Source: Thioalkalivibrio sp. ALJ12
GTDB taxonomy: Bacteria > Pseudomonadota > Gammaproteobacteria > Ectothiorhodospirales > Ectothiorhodospiraceae
DNA: 64,000 nt
NCBI RefSeq assembly: GCF_000378305.1
Contig: NZ_KB899538.1
Coordinates: 248,001-312,000, forward strand
Direction of reading: 5' to 3'
Part shown: in pieces, positions 56,280 through 64,000 of the stretch
Layout of the letters: the number at the start of each line of letters is the position of its first letter
Position numbering within the stretch: position 1 is the first letter of the stretch
Notes under the pieces: generated by a model
The model's input: only the letters and a program-made list of their open reading frames with translations
The model's database searches: none
Told to the model about the DNA's origin: nothing
Translations under genes and position numbers: made by a program

Positions 56280-57908
56280 TTAAGACATCCGGTCAACGCA
56301 GTAGCGAGGGCCTGCGACCACTTGGCGACGATCGCGGGGCTCCCGGTCTGCCTCGCCTCTCCGGGCGCAAACCAGCAAGTCCTGAACGACGACCGCGATC
56401 TGGCGAGCCAACCACGGGGGCACCGCGTTCCCGACTTGATGATACTGCTCGGTACGATTGCCCTCGAAAAAGTAGCTGTCAGGAAACGTCTGGATGCGGG
56501 CGGCTTCGCGTACCGTAAGGGATCGGCACTGTTCTGGGTCGGGGTGGATGTAGTAATGCCCGTCCTTGGATATGTGGCTTGTGATCGTCTTCGCCGGCTC
56601 GTCGCGCAGCTGGACACGGAAGCGGTCCGCAAATTTTCCACTCATCCAGTTTGCGTGGTTGGGGGCCAGACTCGGCAAGGAGAAGTCTCCAGCACCAGCA
56701 GGGGAACGGCCGTACTCCCTTGCGAATGTCGCTGCGTAGACGTATCGGCCCAAGTCACTCGGCATATGGGAGCGGGCTTCGTGATTGAGTACGCTCTCCA
56801 GCCTGTTGTCGTTCCACCACTGTTCGAGTGCTTCGTGTTCCGGAAGCCGGCAGCTCGCCACCTTCGGACATCTCAGGCCGCCACGGGACCAGCTTTGCTT
56901 GTCCCGTATCTCGCGACTCGTACGATCGAGGCTGGCCGCAATATCGCTCTGACTATAACTCCGCGCGTCACGGGCGAGCTGGCTGATCTGATCCCGGACA
57001 GCGTCTACCCAGGCTTCCTGGCTGTCATCCCGAGACAGCCCGCTTCGAAGCGGCGGAAGATCGGCCAAGGCCTGACTGAGGGAGATCTTCTGGCGAGTTT
57101 CCAGCACCCCCGGGGAAGCGTCTATGTCTTCCCGAACGCCGACCAGGAAGACCCGGTGCCGGGTCTGTGGAATACCATAATCTTCGGAGCGGACCAGAAA
57201 TTCATGGCCTCGCAGGCAAGCGGGCGAATGCCCCCGTCTGAAGACGACCTCGGGATCAACGAGAGAATGGATGCGATAACCCGGACCGTTGCGGTCGCGC
57301 CCGAGGGCTTTGTCGGGATCCACCAGGTCTTCCAGAATTCGGTGAAAGATGCGTTCGCCGCCTACTCTGGAGGTGAGAATGCCCTTCACGTTCTCCATGA
57401 CAAAAACGGCCGGGCGATAGTGCTGGATCAGCTTGAGGTATTCACGGTAAAGGAAATGCCTCTTGTCTTCCTCGGGCACGTACCCGGCGATACCGCGATT
57501 CCGGGCACGGCCGACAAGCGAGTACGCCTGGCATGGAGGGCCGCCGATCAGGACGCCATTCGCGCCGTCGAACCCTCGTTCGTCAAGCTTGCCGGCAAAC
57601 CACCTGTCATCGTCCGGGTCACCGAGCGTGACTCGCAGCGCTTCGTGGCTGGCCTTTTCCCATGCATCTCGGGTTTTGTCCGAATAAGGGACGGAGTTGT
57701 GTCCCTGAACGTACCGGTAATAGTCGTCCAGGGAGCTTCCGCCTTCCTCGAGAAGTCGCTTGAATGCCCGGAGCCTCAGTGTCTTGTGGGCAGGAACCGA
57801 ACATTCCGCGGACACCTCTATGCGAAAGAAGTCGCTGAGCGAGGCAAACCCTTCACCCAGCCCGCCAGGACCCGCAAAGAGATCAACTACCGGTATGCGC
57901 TGGTTCAC
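56280..57908 (-). CDS. DNA cytosine-5 methyltransferase, Dcm type
   Basis: 542 aa from GTG at 57908 (AAGGACAGG upstream); the frame is open further but would overlap vsr. C5-MTase motifs: I VVDLFAGPGGLGEGF, IV GGPPCQAYSLVG with catalytic Cys, VI VMENVKGI, VIII QTRHRVFLVGVR, X YHQVGNAVPPWLA. A long insertion between IV and VIII and a target-recognition region before X. Self-protects host DNA, presumably for the MutL-Z1-DUF4420-AIPR effectors. Confidence 0.93.
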   Translation of the reverse strand: MNQRIPVVDLFAGPGGLGEGFASLSDFFRIEVSAECSVPAHKTLRLRAFKRLLEEGGSSLDDYYRYVQGHNSVPYSDKTRDAWEKASHEALRVTLGDPDDDRWFAGKLDERGFDGANGVLIGGPPCQAYSLVGRARNRGIAGYVPEEDKRHFLYREYLKLIQHYRPAVFVMENVKGILTSRVGGERIFHRILEDLVDPDKALGRDRNGPGYRIHSLVDPEVVFRRGHSPACLRGHEFLVRSEDYGIPQTRHRVFLVGVREDIDASPGVLETRQKISLSQALADLPPLRSGLSRDDSQEAWVDAVRDQISQLARDARSYSQSDIAASLDRTSREIRDKQSWSRGGLRCPKVASCRLPEHEALEQWWNDNRLESVLNHEARSHMPSDLGRYVYAATFAREYGRSPAGAGDFSLPSLAPNHANWMSGKFADRFRVQLRDEPAKTITSHISKDGHYYIHPDPEQCRSLTVREAARIQTFPDSYFFEGNRTEQYHQVGNAVPPWLARQIAVVVQDLLVCARRGEADREPRDRRQVVAGPRYCVDRMS

Positions 57909-57967
57909 TAACCTGTCCTTGAGGCCGAGAGTTGCCCCTGAGGAGCAGAGACCGGGATCATGTGCGA

Positions 57968-58420
57968 ATGGTTGACGTAGTGGACAAAGCCACCCGTTCC
58001 CGGATGATGTCCGGGATTCGGTCTGGCAACACGCAGCCTGAAATGAGGGTCCGACGCTTCCTTCACTCCCGAGGGTTTCGCTATCGGCTGCACGTTTCGG
58101 CACTCCCCGGAAAACCGGACCTGGCACTCAAAAAGCACAACCTTGCTGTCTTTGTACATGGCTGTTTCTGGCATCGACATCAGGGTTGCCGGCTCTGTAC
58201 TACCCCCGCCACCAATCAAGACCGCTGGCAGGCGAAATTTGCAGCCAACATCAGGCGAGACCGCCGCAACCGGGAGACGCTTCTCGCTTCAGGCTGGCGC
58301 GTTCTCACGATCTGGGAGTGTGGACTCAAGGGACCGCAATCCAAAGACTCTGATCTGGCTTGGCTCCCCGGATGGATCAAGGGCGCCCAGCAGCAATATG
58401 AATGGCCTCACCCAAAGTAG
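57968..58420 (+). CDS. vsr: Very-short-patch repair endonuclease
   Basis: 150 aa from ATG at 57968, divergent from the methylase by 59 nt. MMSGIRSGNTQPEMRVRRFLHSRGFRYR, then LPGKPDLAL (catalytic Asp), VFVHGCFWHRH and CRLCTTPATN (zinc-binding His/Cys). It nicks T:G mismatches left by deamination of 5-methylcytosine. Paired with the C5 methylase, as in E. coli dcm-vsr. Confidence 0.93.
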   Translation: MVDVVDKATRSRMMSGIRSGNTQPEMRVRRFLHSRGFRYRLHVSALPGKPDLALKKHNLAVFVHGCFWHRHQGCRLCTTPATNQDRWQAKFAANIRRDRRNRETLLASGWRVLTIWECGLKGPQSKDSDLAWLPGWIKGAQQQYEWPHPK

Positions 58421-58756
58421 CCAGCCAAGCCCTGCGCGGCATGGTACCAGGTTCGACCCAGCCTTTCCCATACAGTCCCGATGGAAACCGGATTTCATGC
58501 CGCTGGAATCATCGAGCTATCGCGAGCCCGCGAGGCCAACCGCCCGCTCGCCCAACGGACGCCGGCACTCTTCCGCCCGTCACTGAGGCGGCAGCGCACC
58601 CGGCTACCAGCGCTTACTCAAGCGCGATGAATTGATGGGAGACGAGGCATGAGGGATGTACTCTCTCGCCCCCCCGAAAGGCTCGTAACCGAAACCGGCG
58701 TACGGTCCTGTAACGGGAGAGGCTGCCCGCTTGCGGACGGCCGCCTCAACGGAGGA
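58421..58756 (+). other. Right border of the defence island; degenerate hairpin resembling a group II intron domain V
   Basis: 336 nt with no credible gene. At about 58680-58710 GGCTCGTA-a-CCG-aaac-CGG-cg-TACGGTCC can fold into a hairpin with a 2-nt bulge on the 3' strand, and the following GAGGC..GCCTC stem (about 58720-58747) could be a domain VI. This pattern ending GTACGGTCCTG is what group II intron 3' ends look like, but the AGC catalytic triad is not clear. Ends at the galE stop. Confidence 0.25.
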
Positions 58757-59809
58757 TCAGGGGGCGCTGTAGGCGTGGGCGGTGGTTTCCGATATGGCCA
58801 GGGGGCGGAGGCGGACGGCCAGGTGGGGTGCGGCGGCGGTGGTCATGCGGCGTTCCCAGGTGAGGGCGTGGCGGACGATGAGGTCCAGGTCGTCGTATTC
58901 GGGGGACCAGGCCAGGAGCTCGCGGATTCGGGATGCGTCTGCGGTCAGGGCGGGCGGATCGCCGGCGCGGCGGGGGCCATGGATGACGGGGAATCGGTAA
59001 CCGCTGATGCGCTGCACGGACTCGAGGACCTGCAGCACGCTGTAGCCGTGGCCATAGCCGCAGTTGAGGGCCTGCGAGGGGCCGCCCGCCACCAGGTAGT
59101 CCATCGCGCGCAGGTGGGCGGCGGCGAGATCCTCGACGTGGATGTAGTCCCGTACGCAGGTGCCATCGGTGGTTGGGTAATCGGTCCCGAAGACGGTGAT
59201 GTTCTCGCGCTCGCCCAGGGCCGCCTGGCAGGCGACCTTGATCAGGTGGGTCGCGTTGGGGGTGGCCTGGCCCAGCGTGCCGTCGGGGGCCGCGCCGGCC
59301 ACGTTGAAATAGCGCAGACAGACGTAGCGCAGATCACTCGCCTGGCCGAAGTCGGCGATCATCCGCTCGGACATGACCTTGGACGCGCCGTAGGGGTTGA
59401 TGGGCAGTAGCGGACTGGTTTCGTCGACGGGGTTATTTTCCGGGATGCCGTATACCGCGGCGGTCGACGAAAAGACGAGGAAACGCACGCCCGTCGCCTG
59501 GCACCCCTCCAGGAGGTTCAGGGTGTTGCGGGTGTTGCTGCCGTAGTACCCCAGCGGATCGGCCAGCGACTCCGGGACGACGATCCTGGCGGCGAAGTGC
59601 AGGACGCCGTCGAACGCGTAGTCCGCAAGGACACTGTGCAGGCGCTGGCGGTCAGCCATGTCGCCGACGATCAGCGCGGCATGACCAATGGCCCAGCGAT
59701 GCCCTGTGCTGAGATTGTCGTACACGACGACATCGTGACCATCGGCCAGCAACTGGCGCACGACATGTGAACCAATGTAGCCCGCCCCACCCGTTACCAG
59801 GATTTTCAT
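58757..59809 (-). CDS. galE: UDP-glucose 4-epimerase
   Basis: 350 aa from the ATG at 59809 (GAAGG upstream). NAD-binding VTGGAGYIGSHVVRQL (residues 4-19), catalytic Ser in FSSTAAVYG and Tyr-x3-Lys in NPYGASKVM, then the GalE-type C-terminal domain. Interconverts UDP-glucose and UDP-galactose, probably supplying the exopolysaccharide cluster that follows. Confidence 0.93.
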   Translation of the reverse strand: MKILVTGGAGYIGSHVVRQLLADGHDVVVYDNLSTGHRWAIGHAALIVGDMADRQRLHSVLADYAFDGVLHFAARIVVPESLADPLGYYGSNTRNTLNLLEGCQATGVRFLVFSSTAAVYGIPENNPVDETSPLLPINPYGASKVMSERMIADFGQASDLRYVCLRYFNVAGAAPDGTLGQATPNATHLIKVACQAALGERENITVFGTDYPTTDGTCVRDYIHVEDLAAAHLRAMDYLVAGGPSQALNCGYGHGYSVLQVLESVQRISGYRFPVIHGPRRAGDPPALTADASRIRELLAWSPEYDDLDLIVRHALTWERRMTTAAAPHLAVRLRPLAISETTAHAYSAP

Positions 59810-59869
59810 CGTCGAACCTTCGCCTCGTCGTTGATCGAACGGCTGCACATAAATGAGTGTCGTGCCGGG

Positions 59870-60628
59870 CTATTCCGGCCCGTATTGCCAGCGATACCAG
59901 GCCATGCCCCAGTACTCGTGCAGCGCGAGCCAGCTGGCCCAGACCGCACTGGCCTGCGGGCGAAAGCCCTCCAGGGACCAGCCGTTATCTCGCGGCACAT
60001 AGGCACCGGTCGGGGCCGGGATGATCTCCAGGCCCGCGCGCTCGAATGACCATGTGGCGCGCGGCATGTGGTGGGCATGGCTTACAAGTGCCACGCGCTC
60101 GATCCCATCTGCGTGCAGCTGCTCGGCGGAATGCCGGGCATTGCCCCAGGTGTCGCGTGCATTGGGCTCCCGCAGGATCGGGTGGACGCCATATTCTTTC
60201 AGTACCTCTGCCATGTAGTCGGCTTCTGGAACTCGCCCCTCGGGGCCACCCCCCGAAACCATCACGGGCAGCCCGGTGTGGTGGTGCAGGTACGCCGCAT
60301 AGCGCAGGCGCACCAGTGCAAGGTCGTGGACGGTCTCGCCCGAGAATTCCTCGGCTCCACTGCGATACCCCGCCCCCAGCACCACAATCGCTTGTACGTC
60401 CGCCAGCTGGTTATCGTCCGGCGGCGCAAAACCCTCCTGTAAAGGCTTGATGAGGGCGTAACTAAATACAGGAGTAGACAAGGAATAGCTCAACAGGAGG
60501 CCGATTACCAACAGCACTTTTCCAACATTTGTTCGGTAAATCGCCCACCCGATAATGGCAAGTATGAGAGGACCGGAAGGAGGTAGCAGAAGCCAATTGG
60601 CTAGCAGACGCAGAGGGATGGGGTCCAA
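59870..60628 (-). CDS. YdcF-like DUF218 membrane protein
   Basis: 252 aa, TTG start with GGGGA upstream. Two N-terminal membrane helices (residues about 15-60), then a DUF218 domain: AIVVLGAGYRSG, GLPVMVSGGGPEG (loop), ARDTWGNARHSAEQL, VALVSHAHHMPRATWSFERAGL. DUF218 proteins act in envelope or polysaccharide metabolism. Here it sits in the exopolysaccharide region next to galE. Confidence 0.82.
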   Translation of the reverse strand: MDPIPLRLLANWLLLPPSGPLILAIIGWAIYRTNVGKVLLVIGLLLSYSLSTPVFSYALIKPLQEGFAPPDDNQLADVQAIVVLGAGYRSGAEEFSGETVHDLALVRLRYAAYLHHHTGLPVMVSGGGPEGRVPEADYMAEVLKEYGVHPILREPNARDTWGNARHSAEQLHADGIERVALVSHAHHMPRATWSFERAGLEIIPAPTGAYVPRDNGWSLEGFRPQASAVWASWLALHEYWGMAWYRWQYGPE

Positions 60629-60968
60629 CGTTTTTCCCCGGTAGTAGACGCAAAATCAAGGACCCTATTTTGAGCCCACCAACGGGATTTGAAAGGACCA
60701 AATAAACCGAACGGAAAACACCCCATCGTCAGTCTAAAGACTGATGGTCTGGGCCGGGGGTCACGTCTAACATCGATTATCCAGGGGAATAGCCAATACT
60801 AATAATTGCTTGCTATTGCCCGCACCGTTCCGAGGCTAAACGGAGACGGGTCCGGGCACGATCAGGGCCGGGTCCGGGTTTCGCCGGACAATGAAGTCGG
60901 CGGTGTCAAATTGGACTGACTCAAGGAAGCGGCAGCGTTTCCTTACACGCCCAAAGGGGAGACAAGCG
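60629..60968 (+). promoter_or_regulatory. Long AT-richer leader before the exopolysaccharide genes
   Basis: 340 nt without a gene. It holds a hairpin CCATC..CAGTCTaaAGACTG..ATGG at 60723-60747, two GGGTCCGGG direct repeats (60849-60877 area) and a small stem GTCCGG-gtttcg-CCGGAC at 60872-60889. The AT-rich piece AATACTAATAATTGCTTGC (about 60795) could be promoter DNA, though no good -35/-10 pair stands out. It is probably the control region of the export operon. Confidence 0.4.
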
Positions 60969-61607
60969 ATGACCGTCAAGACCAGCCCACAAAGTGCTTT
61001 TGTTGTTCTCATTTTGTCCCTGGCATTCGTCCTGGTGACGACCAGCGCCTGCACCACCACGCCCTATCCGGATGCCCCCTCGACCGTGGAAAAAACGGTG
61101 GTGGACCAATACATCATCGGGCCCGGAGACACGCTGAATATCGCGGTCCGCAACAACCCGGACCTGTCCACCGCAGTGGCGGTGCGACCGGATGGCCAGA
61201 TCACCACACCGCTGGTGGAGGACGTGCAGGCCAGCGGGAGAACCCCCAGCCAGCTCGCGCGGGACATGGAAGACAAGCTCTCCGACTTCCTTCGCGACCC
61301 GATCGTGACGGTGATGGTGACCAGCTTTGCCGGCCCCTATGACCGCCAGGTGCGCGTGATCGGCCAGGCGGCCGAGCCGCAGGCGCTGCAGTACCGCGAA
61401 GAGATGACGGTAATGGACGTGATGATCGCGGTCGGCGGGATTACCGATTTCGCGGCCGGCAACCGCGCCGTGCTGGTACGCAACGAGAACGGCGAGCGCC
61501 AGCAGTACCGCGTCCGCCTGAACGACCTGATCTACGGGGGCGACATCTCGGCAAACGTGGACATGTTGCCGGGCGACATCCTGATCATCCCGGAACGCCG
61601 CTTCTGA
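60969..61607 (+). CDS. Polysaccharide export lipoprotein (Wza/XrtA-associated)
   Basis: 212 aa from the ATG at 60969 (GGGGAG upstream; an earlier ATG is unlikely). Lipoprotein signal FVVLILSLAFVLVTTSAC with lipobox TSAC (residues about 24-27). Then Poly_export and SLBB-like domains: YIIGPGDTLNIAVRNNPDLS, QITTPLVEDVQASGRTPSQLA, DRQVRVIGQAAEPQAL, DMLPGDILIIPE. Outer-membrane export channel component. Confidence 0.9.
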   Translation: MTVKTSPQSAFVVLILSLAFVLVTTSACTTTPYPDAPSTVEKTVVDQYIIGPGDTLNIAVRNNPDLSTAVAVRPDGQITTPLVEDVQASGRTPSQLARDMEDKLSDFLRDPIVTVMVTSFAGPYDRQVRVIGQAAEPQALQYREEMTVMDVMIAVGGITDFAAGNRAVLVRNENGERQQYRVRLNDLIYGGDISANVDMLPGDILIIPERRF

Positions 61608-61736
61608 CCGCCGGCTGGCGCGACGTCCTGTCGCGTCAGCCGACCTCAGGCCGAGCGGACAACCCGATTTCGGGAAAGAAACAGGCATCGATCGTCTCCC
61701 CGGCTCTGGGGGAGGTGACCGGGGGGCATCTTGAGC

Positions 61737-63131
61737 ATGCGCATACTTGGACATTACGTATCGCGACGGATCCTGGCGCTGCTGGGGCTGGAGCTGGTTG
61801 CGATCTACATTGCGCTCTACCTGACGCTCGCCCTGTTTGCCCTGTCGCTGGGTCCGGTCGATCCCTGGATGCCGGAACTCCTGATCGCCGTGGCGGTGGT
61901 GTTGTTCGCGGTGATGCTGGTGGGGCTTTACGAGCAGGAGTGCCTGGCAACATTCAGCCTGCGATCCGCTGTGGTGCGCCTGGGCGGGGCTCTGATCCTG
62001 GCCGGTGGCACGCTGGCGATCTACGGGTTGCTCACGGCCAGCAGCGTACTGACACCGACGATCGTGGGCAGTGGGGCGGTGATCCTGCTGGCAAGCCTGA
62101 CGGCCGAGCGCAGCCTCTTTCGCGGGCTGTCGGAGACCGATGCCTTCAAGCGGCGCATCCTGGTCCTGGGCACGGGCAGCCGCGCGCGCTCACTGGAGGT
62201 ACGCCATGCCGGACCCGACGGGGGCGATGCCACCTATCAGGTCGTCGGGTATGTGGCGACCGAGCGCGAGACCGACCGGCTGGTGGACCAGCAGCGACTC
62301 CGGGTGCTGGACGACAAGACCAGCCTGCTGGATGTGGCGCGCTCGCTGCGGGTAGAGGAGATCGTGGTGGGCATGCGCGAGCGCCGCGAGAACCTGCCGG
62401 TCAACCAACTGCTGGAATGCAAGCTCAACGGCATTCGCATCACGGATCTGTCGACCTTCTTTGAACGCGAGGACCGCCAGCTCCAGCTGGACGGGATCAA
62501 CACCAGCTGGCTGGTGTTTGGCGAGGGCTTCCGCCAGCACCGCGCACGCGCCGTGGTCAAGCGCAGCTTCGATCTACTGGCGAGCACGGCCCTGCTGGTG
62601 GCAACCCTGCCGGTGATGCTGCTGACCGCGATCGCCATCAAGCTCGACAGCCCGGGGCCGGTCCTCTACTGGCAGACCCGGGTCGGCCAGGGCAACACGC
62701 CGTTCGAGATCTGCAAGTTCCGCAGCATGCGCAGCGATGCCGAGGGGGACGGCGTGGCCCGCTGGGCAAGCGGCGACGACGACCGCATCACGCGCGTGGG
62801 CCGGGTAATCCGCAAGCTGCGCATCGACGAGCTGCCGCAGATCATCAACGTATTTCAGGGGCGTATGTCGTTCGTAGGGCCGCGCCCGGAGCGCCCCGTG
62901 TTTGTGGAACAGCTCAGCGAGGAGATCCCGTATTTCCTCGCCCGCCACAGCATCCGCCCCGGCATCACCGGCTGGGCGCAGGTGCGCTACGCCTACGGCG
63001 CGTCGGTCGAGGATGCCCGGCAAAAGCTCCAGTACGACCTGTACTACGTCAAGAACCACAGCCTGTTTATGGATCTGATGATCCTGTTCGAGACGGTCCG
63101 CGTCGTCCTGTTTGGCCGCGGGGCCCGCTGA
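61737..63131 (+). CDS. EpsH/XrtA-associated sugar transferase (undecaprenyl-phosphate, WcaJ-like)
   Basis: 464 aa from the ATG at 61737; a TTG at 61731 is equally possible. Four N-terminal helices with GLYEQECLATFSLRS between, a CoA-binding-like Rossmann domain (RRILVLGTGSRARSL), a fifth helix and the bacterial sugar-transferase catalytic domain: KRSFDLLASTALL, GPVLYWQTRVGQGNTPFEICKFRSMR, then RKLRIDELPQIINVFQGRMSFVGPRPERP (Asp-Glu catalytic pair). It loads the first sugar phosphate on the lipid carrier. Confidence 0.92.
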   Translation: MRILGHYVSRRILALLGLELVAIYIALYLTLALFALSLGPVDPWMPELLIAVAVVLFAVMLVGLYEQECLATFSLRSAVVRLGGALILAGGTLAIYGLLTASSVLTPTIVGSGAVILLASLTAERSLFRGLSETDAFKRRILVLGTGSRARSLEVRHAGPDGGDATYQVVGYVATERETDRLVDQQRLRVLDDKTSLLDVARSLRVEEIVVGMRERRENLPVNQLLECKLNGIRITDLSTFFEREDRQLQLDGINTSWLVFGEGFRQHRARAVVKRSFDLLASTALLVATLPVMLLTAIAIKLDSPGPVLYWQTRVGQGNTPFEICKFRSMRSDAEGDGVARWASGDDDRITRVGRVIRKLRIDELPQIINVFQGRMSFVGPRPERPVFVEQLSEEIPYFLARHSIRPGITGWAQVRYAYGASVEDARQKLQYDLYYVKNHSLFMDLMILFETVRVVLFGRGAR

Positions 63132-63134
63132 GCC

Positions 63135-64000
63135 ATGAATCTCGCTGCGCCCAGCTATCTCCTGGCCACCCTCGCCTTCCTCGTCCTGGCAGTGCTGGCC
63201 CTGTGGACCTGGCGGCAGCGCCCGGGAAGCCTTTGGGTCGCGGGTGCCGCGCTGTTATCCGTGATCTGGGCGCTGCACATGGCGCTCGTGGCGCACGCGA
63301 TCGGCGAGGCCCCGGTCTCCGGCGGGGCCTTCGAGGTGCTGCGCAACGCCGGGTGGTTCGCGGTCCTGTTCGCGCTGCTCGCGCGCCGCGGCGAGCCGAG
63401 CACGCGTCCACCCGCACCTTTGCGCACGGCGATGATCGTCACCGCCGCACTGATGTTCGGGCTGTTCGCGGCTCTGGCCCTGCCGCTCCCGCTGACCTAT
63501 GGCGCCTGGGTGGGCACTGCGATGCTGGGCATGGCGGTGCTGGGTCTGGTCCTGGTCGAGCAGGTCTTTCGCAATACGCCCCTGCAACGGCGCTGGGAGA
63601 TCAAGTTCCTGAGCCTGGGCCTCGGGGCGATGTTCGCCTTCGACCTGTTCCTGTTTGCCGATCTCGTGCTGTTCGGGGCGATCAACAGCCCCGTCTGGCA
63701 AGCCCGCGGCCTGGTGAATGGCCTGGTCGTGCCATTGATCGCGATTTCCCTGGCCCGCCGGCCGCTGCAGGCCCGCGAGGCCCCGGTGGTCTCGCGCCAC
63801 CTGCTGTTTCACACCGCGGCGCTGATCGGCGCCGGGCTTTATCTGTTCGCCATCGGGGCCGCCGGGTACTACCTGCGACATGTCGGGGGCGATCTGGGTG
63901 CCTTCCTGCAGGTAGTGTTTCTGTTCGGCGCCGCATTGCTGCTGGCCGTCATCGTCGCCTCGGGCAGTCTGCGGTCGCGTCTGCGCGTCTTCCTGGCCAA
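63135..64000 (+). CDS. PrsK-like sensor histidine kinase, N-terminal part
   Basis: 288 codons, then cut off at the window end, ATG 3 nt after the sugar-transferase stop. At least seven hydrophobic segments follow one another, with YLFAIGAAGYYLRHVGGDLGAFLQVVFLF and a last SGSLRSRLRVFLA just where the PrsK-type cytosolic part (GAF and kinase) should begin. PrsK-PrsR controls PEP-CTERM/XrtA polysaccharide genes. No His-kinase motif is in view, so the kinase call rests on N-terminal likeness and on context. Confidence 0.72.
   Translation, partial: MNLAAPSYLLATLAFLVLAVLALWTWRQRPGSLWVAGAALLSVIWALHMALVAHAIGEAPVSGGAFEVLRNAGWFAVLFALLARRGEPSTRPPAPLRTAMIVTAALMFGLFAALALPLPLTYGAWVGTAMLGMAVLGLVLVEQVFRNTPLQRRWEIKFLSLGLGAMFAFDLFLFADLVLFGAINSPVWQARGLVNGLVVPLIAISLARRPLQAREAPVVSRHLLFHTAALIGAGLYLFAIGAAGYYLRHVGGDLGAFLQVVFLFGAALLLAVIVASGSLRSRLRVFLA

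Noticed and set aside
56322-57911. 529-aa plus-strand ORF opposite the C5 methylase
   Set aside because: No family motifs, while the opposite frame holds every methylase motif; antisense shadow.
49018-58420. DISARM, BREX or classical type I/III restriction system
   Set aside because: No DUF1998, PglZ, BrxC, HsdR/S or Mod/Res genes; the gene set fits MZA-type with Dcm-Vsr instead.
58649-59410. 253-aa plus-strand ORF opposite galE
   Set aside because: Shadow of galE, Gly/Val/Arg-rich and without motifs.
60629-60968. Sigma54 promoter before the export lipoprotein
   Set aside because: GGGCACG-N-GGGC lacks the TTGC -12 element; not convincing.

Overview
The window is a high-GC, densely coded chromosomal segment from a gammaproteobacterium. 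The gene set best fits Ectothiorhodospiraceae, for example Thioalkalivibrio or a close relative. This is an inference from gene content: rhlB-trxA-rho synteny, mutY next to a YggX-type gene, PEP synthase with its regulatory kinase, and an XrtA/PEP-CTERM-type exopolysaccharide locus. No rRNA or CRISPR array was seen, and no intact transposase.

Layout. (1) 1-6500: ppsA-ppsR on the minus strand, then a plus-strand trio of retropepsin-like 'zinc protease', 7TM inactive transglutaminase and ATP-grasp glutamate-ligase-like protein. (2) 6.5-16 kb: a zinc-limitation island. It holds zur, a DNA glycosylase, a histidine-rich outer-membrane protein, znuA-znuC-znuB, a methyltransferase-like gene, zinc-independent folE2, a dksA paralogue with a broken zinc finger, a COG0523 GTPase and a DUF1826 gene. 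Three Zur-like palindromes stand before the outer-membrane gene and in the folE2/dksA divergent gap. Inside the island, 12.40-12.55 kb has a near-consensus promoter under a Fur-like box followed by a ~115-nt untranslated stretch ending in a strong terminator: a candidate iron-regulated small RNA. (3) 16-30 kb: a small unknown gene, WYL regulator, MOSC and HIRAN proteins, aldehyde dehydrogenase, NDUFA9-like protein, cca, a protein-isoaspartate methyltransferase-like gene, tolC-like gene, isochorismatase, an unlisted 48-aa membrane protein, a P-loop NTPase coupled to metA, an MFS protein, trmB and thiG/thiS. (4) 30.6-48.7 kb: three tRNAs (Gly-CCC, Thr-CGT, Phe-GAA), an Irr/PerR-like Fur protein, rhlB, trxA, rho and a convergent rof-CPXCG-hemW-rdgB-rph set interrupted by a 282-bp palindromic element, then yicC, a sigma32-type hsp20, cbpA, an HtrA protease, moaE/moaD/moaC, asmA, mutY, yggX and def. 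(5) 48.7-58.8 kb: an inserted defence island of AIPR, DUF4420, Z1, MutL/HSP90-like ATPase and C5-cytosine methyltransferase genes with divergent vsr. Short degenerate sequence on both sides may be mobile-element scars. (6) 58.8-64 kb: galE, a YdcF-like gene, a Wza-type export lipoprotein, an EpsH/XrtA-associated sugar transferase and the start of a PrsK-like sensor kinase that runs off the window.

How the parts work together. The zinc island is a coherent starvation response: import zinc (outer-membrane protein, ZnuABC), replace zinc enzymes (FolE2, DksA2), and probably re-allocate zinc (COG0523 plus DUF1826). The defence genes overlap head-to-tail and match the MutL-Z1-DUF4420-AIPR (MZA-type) arrangement, here with a Dcm-type methylase and its Vsr repair partner. 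The rho gene faces a gene for a Rof-type Rho inhibitor.

All calls come from reading the sequence and translated proteins; no database search was run.
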